A stretch of DNA of 64,000 nt, from positions 1 through 64,000 of the forward strand of contig NW_015961990.1 in the NCBI RefSeq assembly GCF_000497045.1, read 5' to 3'. Numbering within the stretch: position 1 is the first letter of the stretch; each line of letters opens with the position of its first letter. The position numbers and the translations under genes are program-made. Under the pieces are notes generated by a model. The model saw nothing but the letters and a program-made list of their open reading frames with translations, searched no databases and was not told where the DNA came from. Positions 59,591 through 64,000 of the stretch are shown here, piece by piece. The DNA is from Kalmanozyma brasiliensis GHG001 (Eukaryota; Basidiomycota; Ustilaginomycetes; Ustilaginales).

Positions 59591-62500
59591 TCAAAGCGGC
59601 TTGCCGCGCCCGTCGTCCTTCTTCACCGCATGCGCGGCAGAGCTTGACGACGATGCGGCAGCAGCAGTGACACTGGCCCCAGCCAACGGATGGTGCGACA
59701 TCGACTGGCGTTGAGCCATCGACAGTCTCGCCATGACGCCGGGTGGAGGTGGTGGGGGATGACTTCCGTCCCGCCTCGTGAGCTGAACTCCCGGCCCCTT
59801 GATGCCCATGCGCTTGTTGTATCTGTCGATCTCCCACTGGGCCAGCCCATCTGGGCCGGACCAGTTGGCAGACGAGGTGCGTGGACGGCGGATACGGTTG
59901 GCGGTGCGCTCGCCTGGCAAGATCTTTTCGAGCTCGACGGGGCCTTGAGGGATACCGAAGATCTCGTCAGCGTCGACGGTCGACTGGGCAAGCAGCGCAG
60001 CGTCCAGATCGTCACCCTGCGTCCACGTCGGCATGGCCGCTCGTTTCTGGATCGTCTCTTCGTCTTCCGAATCAGAGTACTCCGACGCAATGTCGGGTAA
60101 GGCCTCGTCGGCATCGCCACCTCCTGGCTGCTGCGCAGCGGGATCGTCCCACTCCTCGAAGCGTCCACCGGCTGCATTCTGCATCTGGAACTGCATCTGT
60201 GCAGCTCGGTGGAGCTCCTGCTCTCGCAAAGCTGCGGCGTTGGCCGCTACCTGAGCCTGTGCAGCGTTCGATGCCGCTTGCTGCTGTTGCTGTTGCTGCA
60301 TCTGGAGCTGCTTTTGCTTTTGCAATTGCATCTGGAGTTGCTGCTGCTTGGCCTGCTGGAACGGATTCGAAGACGAAAAGTTGGCGTTGGCCATCGTCTT
60401 GGCTGCCGGCTGCGACAGTGAGGAGGATGGCTGGCCGAGTGCCGTCTTGCTGCCATTCGCCATCAGCGAAGCCGTGGCAGCGCCGGCACCTGCTGATGCG
60501 CCGGCACCCTGAATACGTGGCGCCGCTCCAAAGCCAGACGCGGCTGCAACGCCCGGCTTCATGGCGAGCTTGATCTGCTGTGGTGGCTGGGGACGCTGCT
60601 GCTGCTGCGTCGAAGCCTGAGCGGGGGCACCGGGTCGAATGGACGATTGACTGACGGTGCGGACCAACTTCGGCGCACCAATCTGCGAGGTGGCCGCAGA
60701 AGTGCCGGGACGAGTGCCGGCAGTCTGGTGTTGCGCCTGCTGCTGCTGCTTGAATTGCGTCTGCAAGCCAGCCATTCCGCTCTCCTTGTCGTTGGTGACG
60801 CGGCGCTTCTTGTTGCTTTCCTCGGCTTGTTGTTGCTGCTGTTGCTGTGTCGAAGTCTGCATGTAGCGGCTCTTAACACCAGCATAGCTGCCGTTGAGAG
60901 CGCTGCCAGGGCGCGTAGGCGGTCCGCTGCTGACACTGCTGACAGCGCTCGTTCTCGAGCTGGCTGAGCCGCTGTGCGCACTGCCTGATGTGGCTGATCC
61001 GCCGACGACAAGATTGCCCAACAAAGCGGCTGGGATGGCTGCGGGTGCACCAGTCGATGAAGCGATGCTAGCATCCTCGAGACCAGATCGACCGACACGA
61101 TCATTCTGATCGCGAGCACGTTTGCGGTTCTCCTTCTCGAGCTCCTCCTCTGCGACTGCCTTGGCACGCTCCTCCTTCTTAGCCATCAGCATTCGTCGGC
61201 GCTCCTCCTTCTCCTTGGCCTTGCGCTCCTCTTCCTCGACTTGCTTCTTGCGCAGCAACTCGGCACGTGCGATGCTGGTGAGTTTGCCATTCGCGGGCGC
61301 GGAAGCGGCAGCGCTGGAAGGCGTCGAGTTCACTGGCGGTGCCTTGGCCGAGGGTGGAGGGCTGGCGAGCAAGGCGCCAGGAATAGCAGGAGGCTGCACA
61401 GGTGTGGATACGGGAGCAGTTGCAGGTGCAGGTGCAGATGCTGCTGCTGGTGCCGCAATCTTTTCGATCGGGGCAGCCGCATTTGCATTGCTGGTGGGAA
61501 CGCCATTGGCTCGTGGCTGGAAGGTGCTGGATGCCGAGATCTTGGTCTGAGGAGCTGAGCTAGACGCGTTGGTCGTAGTGGAGGCATGCAGGCCAAGGAA
61601 GCCCTTGATCTTCTCACCAATGCCCCATGCCCTCGAAGGAGATGCGGACGACGCAGGTGCGCCGGATTGCTGCGCAGCTCGCGCAGAGGCTTGAGCTTTG
61701 AGCTTCGATGGTGATGCCGCATTGGCTGCAGCCCGAAGACTGCTCGCCTTGGTGGGAGAAGTTGGCCCTGCTTTTCCGAGCGCCTTAGCAGCAACCTTCT
61801 TGGGCGAAAGCGAGCTGCCCTTGGCGATGCCAGACTGCTTGGTGGCTGTAGCTGGCGCGGCCGTGATCGCAGCCGGCTTCTTACCCAAAGCAGATGCTGG
61901 TAGCTTCAAGTCCGAGAGCGAGATAGCGTCCTTCGTGGTCGCCGCAGTTGCTACTGGAGCTGATGCAGATGGAGTCTCTAACGGCTCAGGAGTGTTGTCT
62001 CGTGAACGAGCATCGAAGAACTGACTCTCGGCCCCGGCTTTGGAAGTCGAAAGGATCGTCGAGGCTGCCGAAACGACGCGCTGACTATCGAGGGCCTCCT
62101 TGGCGACTGGCTCGACGACCTCCTCCACCGGAGTCTGCGGCAAGACCTTGTTCGCCTCCCTCTGTGCTTGCTGTTGTAGCTGGAAAGGCTGTGCAAACGG
62201 CAATCGACTCCCCTGCCAGTTCTTGGGTGGAGAGTGGGCAGGGGTGGTAGACAGAGTGGGAAGCTTGGTGCTTTGCTTCGGACTGCCGAAGAGTGCGGCA
62301 AGACTGCGGGGTTGAGCGGAGGGGCTACGTGGTGCTTGCTTGCTGACGGGACCAGCATTCCTGCTCGACTGGAAGAGGCTGGCGGTGTCCTTGGTCTTCG
62401 GACCCGGCGAGGCCGAACGAACTGCCTCTTGCTGGGACAGCTTCATCTGCTCAGCCAACTTGCGCGGCGACTTGCGCACACTGCCGTCGCGAGCTGGAAG

Positions 62501-64000
62501 CGGCAAAGGCGAATTTGCAGCGGCGCGAGAAGGCGAACGCGCGGGCGAACGCGGAATGGCGGAGGCCTTGATGGTCGATTCGCCGCTTTTGATACCTGGC
62601 GCGATCTTTTCCGTCGAGTCGGAGCTCGAGTCGGAGGACCTCGAGTGCAGGTCTCTCGAGTCGTCGGATGCGGGAGCAGATTTTGCGTGTGTCGCAGCAG
62701 CAGCAGCAGCAGCAGCATCAGCATCAGATGACTTGCCAGAGGTGAAAGAGAACGGCGCGGCCTCTTCGGCAGGTGTTGAAGCAACAGATGCCACTGTCTG
62801 CGAGTGTGAGCTGGAGCTAGCACCACTTCCAGTGCTGCGAGCCACATGAGCCAGATTGTTGCGGAACTGTTCCAGCTTCGAGGCAGGACCCACGGCAGGT
62901 GCCTTCTTGGCTGCAGGCGTTGGCGCCGATGGTTGCGATTGCGATTTGGCAGCGAGCATGGCGGTACCGAGCTTGGACATCTTTGCTGGTGGTGCGGACG
63001 ATCCCAAGGCGCCGTCACTCGCGGCTGGCAGTGCTTCGTCGCTCTTGCGCTTCTTGGAGCTGGCACCGCTATTTGATGCAGGAGCGGCGTTGACACGCGT
63101 GTTGGCCTGTGTGTTGGCAGCCGTCTTCTTGTACATGGCGGCAAATGTCGCACCAGCGACGAGGCCACTCTCTTCTTCGTCCGAGTCCGATTCCGAGTCA
63201 TCACCACTCTCTAGAGCTTCGTGATCAGCGATCTGCTTGCGCAGACTCTTGTTGAGGAAGCTCGATCGGAAGCCGGGGCCCGCAGGTGTCGAGGCAGGAT
63301 GCAGCGTGGTGGTGACATTGCTGGGACGTGCGTTGTTCGCAGCGGCTGGCAAGCTCTTCTTTGCTCCGTACGATGCTAGCGTACGCTTGATCGGCTTTTC
63401 GGCGTTGCCATCTTTCTGCTGTTGAAGCTTGCTGGTCAGCAGTGCTGATGCCGCTTGGCGAGCATTCTCGAGCTTCGGATCGACCAGAGTGCCAGAGACG
63501 GTGTTGTCGCTGGATCGAACAGTGTCGTTAAGGTCAGGCTGGAACGACACTGTGTTGCCGTCGCTGCGCGAGCTCTGTGATACGACGGTGCTCGTGACCG
63601 TGGGCTCGGCGTTCTGGCTCTGTGCGTCCTTGGCCCTATCTTGCGCCGTCGCCGTGGCTTGCTCGGCTTCCGAGTCGTCATCCGAGTCGAAGTCCGAGAT
63701 AGCGTCCAGACGTTCCGGCTGCGCAACGAGGGTGCCCAGCTGTTCTTGCGTCCGTGTCTTTGGCGGAGAGACATGGAGTGGAGGGGTAGAGGCGCGCGGA
63801 ATCGCTTCTTCTGAGGGTCGCTCGGTTGGTAATGATGCATCGATAGCCATGCTGTCATCTTCGGCGACGGCATTCTTGCGGCCAGTCTTCTTGGCAGTGG
63901 TCATTGACGTCTGAACGGGCGGAAGTGATTGGCTTTTCTGTGCGTTGAGATCGCCAAGCACTCTGCGGGTGGGCCGAGACAAAGGAGAGGATGGCTCCTC
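59591..64000 (-). CDS. INCENP: INCENP/Sli15-type chromosomal passenger protein, 5' end beyond window
   Basis: At least 1469 codons are open to the window edge. The C-terminal 170 residues carry the IN-box that binds and activates Aurora B: ALPDIASEYSDSEDEETIQKR, MPTWTQGDDLDAALLAQ, VDADEIFG and RPRTSSANWSGPDGLAQWEIDRYN, including the paired-serine TSS site phosphorylated by the kinase. A charged single-helix stretch is at about 61270-61110 (RKKQVEEEERKAKEKEERR). The large Ser/Ala/Lys-rich middle has many SP sites (CDK), Gln tracts (around 60270-60360, 60590-60610, 60725-60760 and 60820-60850) and an Ala tract at about 62693-62727. No ATG occurs in frame before position 64000; a TTG at 63982 is not a likely start. 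The missing part should contain the N-terminal survivin/borealin-binding region. It is far longer than yeast Sli15 (698 residues). Confidence 0.85.
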   Translation of the reverse strand, partial: EEPSSPLSRPTRRVLGDLNAQKSQSLPPVQTSMTTAKKTGRKNAVAEDDSMAIDASLPTERPSEEAIPRASTPPLHVSPPKTRTQEQLGTLVAQPERLDAISDFDSDDDSEAEQATATAQDRAKDAQSQNAEPTVTSTVVSQSSRSDGNTVSFQPDLNDTVRSSDNTVSGTLVDPKLENARQAASALLTSKLQQQKDGNAEKPIKRTLASYGAKKSLPAAANNARPSNVTTTLHPASTPAGPGFRSSFLNKSLRKQIADHEALESGDDSESDSDEEESGLVAGATFAAMYKKTAANTQANTRVNAAPASNSGASSKKRKSDEALPAASDGALGSSAPPAKMSKLGTAMLAAKSQSQPSAPTPAAKKAPAVGPASKLEQFRNNLAHVARSTGSGASSSSHSQTVASVASTPAEEAAPFSFTSGKSSDADAAAAAAAATHAKSAPASDDSRDLHSRSSDSSSDSTEKIAPGIKSGESTIKASAIPRSPARSPSRAAANSPLPLPARDGSVRKSPRKLAEQMKLSQQEAVRSASPGPKTKDTASLFQSSRNAGPVSKQAPRSPSAQPRSLAALFGSPKQSTKLPTLSTTPAHSPPKNWQGSRLPFAQPFQLQQQAQREANKVLPQTPVEEVVEPVAKEALDSQRVVSAASTILSTSKAGAESQFFDARSRDNTPEPLETPSASAPVATAATTKDAISLSDLKLPASALGKKPAAITAAPATATKQSGIAKGSSLSPKKVAAKALGKAGPTSPTKASSLRAAANAASPSKLKAQASARAAQQSGAPASSASPSRAWGIGEKIKGFLGLHASTTTNASSSAPQTKISASSTFQPRANGVPTSNANAAAPIEKIAAPAAASAPAPATAPVSTPVQPPAIPGALLASPPPSAKAPPVNSTPSSAAASAPANGKLTSIARAELLRKKQVEEEERKAKEKEERRRMLMAKKEERAKAVAEEELEKENRKRARDQNDRVGRSGLEDASIASSTGAPAAIPAALLGNLVVGGSATSGSAHSGSASSRTSAVSSVSSGPPTRPGSALNGSYAGVKSRYMQTSTQQQQQQQAEESNKKRRVTNDKESGMAGLQTQFKQQQQAQHQTAGTRPGTSAATSQIGAPKLVRTVSQSSIRPGAPAQASTQQQQRPQPPQQIKLAMKPGVAAASGFGAAPRIQGAGASAGAGAATASLMANGSKTALGQPSSSLSQPAAKTMANANFSSSNPFQQAKQQQLQMQLQKQKQLQMQQQQQQQAASNAAQAQVAANAAALREQELHRAAQMQFQMQNAAGGRFEEWDDPAAQQPGGGDADEALPDIASEYSDSEDEETIQKRAAMPTWTQGDDLDAALLAQSTVDADEIFGIPQGPVELEKILPGERTANRIRRPRTSSANWSGPDGLAQWEIDRYNKRMGIKGPGVQLTRRDGSHPPPPPPGVMARLSMAQRQSMSHHPLAGASVTAAAASSSSSAAHAVKKDDGRGKPL
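60269..60350. repeat. CTG/TTG triplet tract coding poly-Gln in INCENP
   Basis: On the plus strand this is a run of CTG, TTG and TGCTTT triplets; on the coding minus strand it gives interrupted glutamine runs with Met, Leu and Lys (QMQLQKQKQLQMQQQQQQQ). Other shorter tracts of the same type lie at about 60725-60760 and 60820-60850. The interruptions make it less prone to slippage than a pure tract. Confidence 0.7.
62693..62727. repeat. CAG/CAT triplet tract coding poly-Ala in INCENP
   Basis: The plus strand carries about eight CAG repeats followed by CATCAG repeats. In the minus-strand reading frame this is read as GCT codons, so it encodes alanines (about nine in a row, preceded by DAD) rather than glutamine. 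It is probably a length-variable site between strains. Confidence 0.7.

Noticed and set aside
63982..63982. Apparent start codon of INCENP at 63982
   Set aside because: The codon is TTG and the frame stays open to the window end, so the real start is outside.
1..64000. CRISPR arrays, transposases, viral genes, mating-type genes, secondary-metabolite backbone genes
   Set aside because: No spaced direct repeats of CRISPR type, no integrase, transposase or reverse-transcriptase motifs, and no homeodomain, pheromone-receptor, PKS or NRPS signatures were seen.

Overview
The window looks like nuclear DNA of a basidiomycete smut fungus (Ustilaginomycotina, probably Ustilaginaceae). The reasons are: GC-rich, long and mostly intron-free reading frames; occasional 77-133 nt GT-AG introns; a Rad1 checkpoint clamp protein of the type first described as Rec1 in Ustilago maydis; and typical fungal single-copy genes (UTP10, SPC19, INCENP, SCT1/GPT2, LAM/Ltc). 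Genes lie on both strands without operons. I see no virus, transposon, CRISPR array or obvious secondary-metabolite cluster.

Layout. 0.8-12 kb: a CAP59/CMT1-type mannosyltransferase (-), an MFS drug-type transporter (-), a three-exon YeeE/YedE-type sulfur transporter (+), a bHLH transcription factor (-), and a sugar-porter MFS protein with one intron (-). 12-13.3 kb: a divergent promoter region filled with copies of a 10-bp palindrome, CCTGYRCAGG. 13.3-19.7 kb: transaldolase (+), Rec1/Rad1 (-), an MpaB-like oxygenase (+) and an intron-containing tRNA-Arg(ACG). 22.3-26.1 kb: an F-box-like protein followed by three tandem copies of a small, apparently undescribed two-exon gene family. 26.7-41.3 kb: UTP10 (-, 6.65 kb single exon), a 1356-residue disordered protein (-), a probable mitochondrial C6orf136/DUF2358-like protein (+) and the DASH subunit Spc19 (+). 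41.5-49.7 kb: a GRAM-VASt sterol transfer protein (-), a NEDD8-type Ulp1 protease (+), a WBP11-like splicing factor (+) and a small secreted effector-like protein (+). 50.4-64 kb: glycerol-3-phosphate acyltransferase (+), a large EH-like/NPF-rich putative endocytic adaptor (+) and INCENP (-), whose 5' end lies beyond the right edge.

Most genes are housekeeping: ribosome biogenesis, DNA-damage checkpoint, chromosome segregation (Spc19 and INCENP), phospholipid and sterol handling, and ubiquitin-like processing. The unusual material is in the small genes and in non-coding DNA: the tandem small-protein family with duplicated promoter blocks (24.1-26.1 kb), the palindrome cluster between sugar transporter and transaldolase (12.2-13.1 kb), the spliced small secreted protein (49.1-49.7 kb), and the Rec1 intron, which stays open until the TAG of its own splice acceptor.

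Splice sites and starts were read by eye. Several frames open upstream of their first ATG on TTG or GTG codons; I used the first suitable ATG instead (MFS at 5878, rec1 at 16193, SPC19 at 40697). The INCENP frame has no ATG before the window end.
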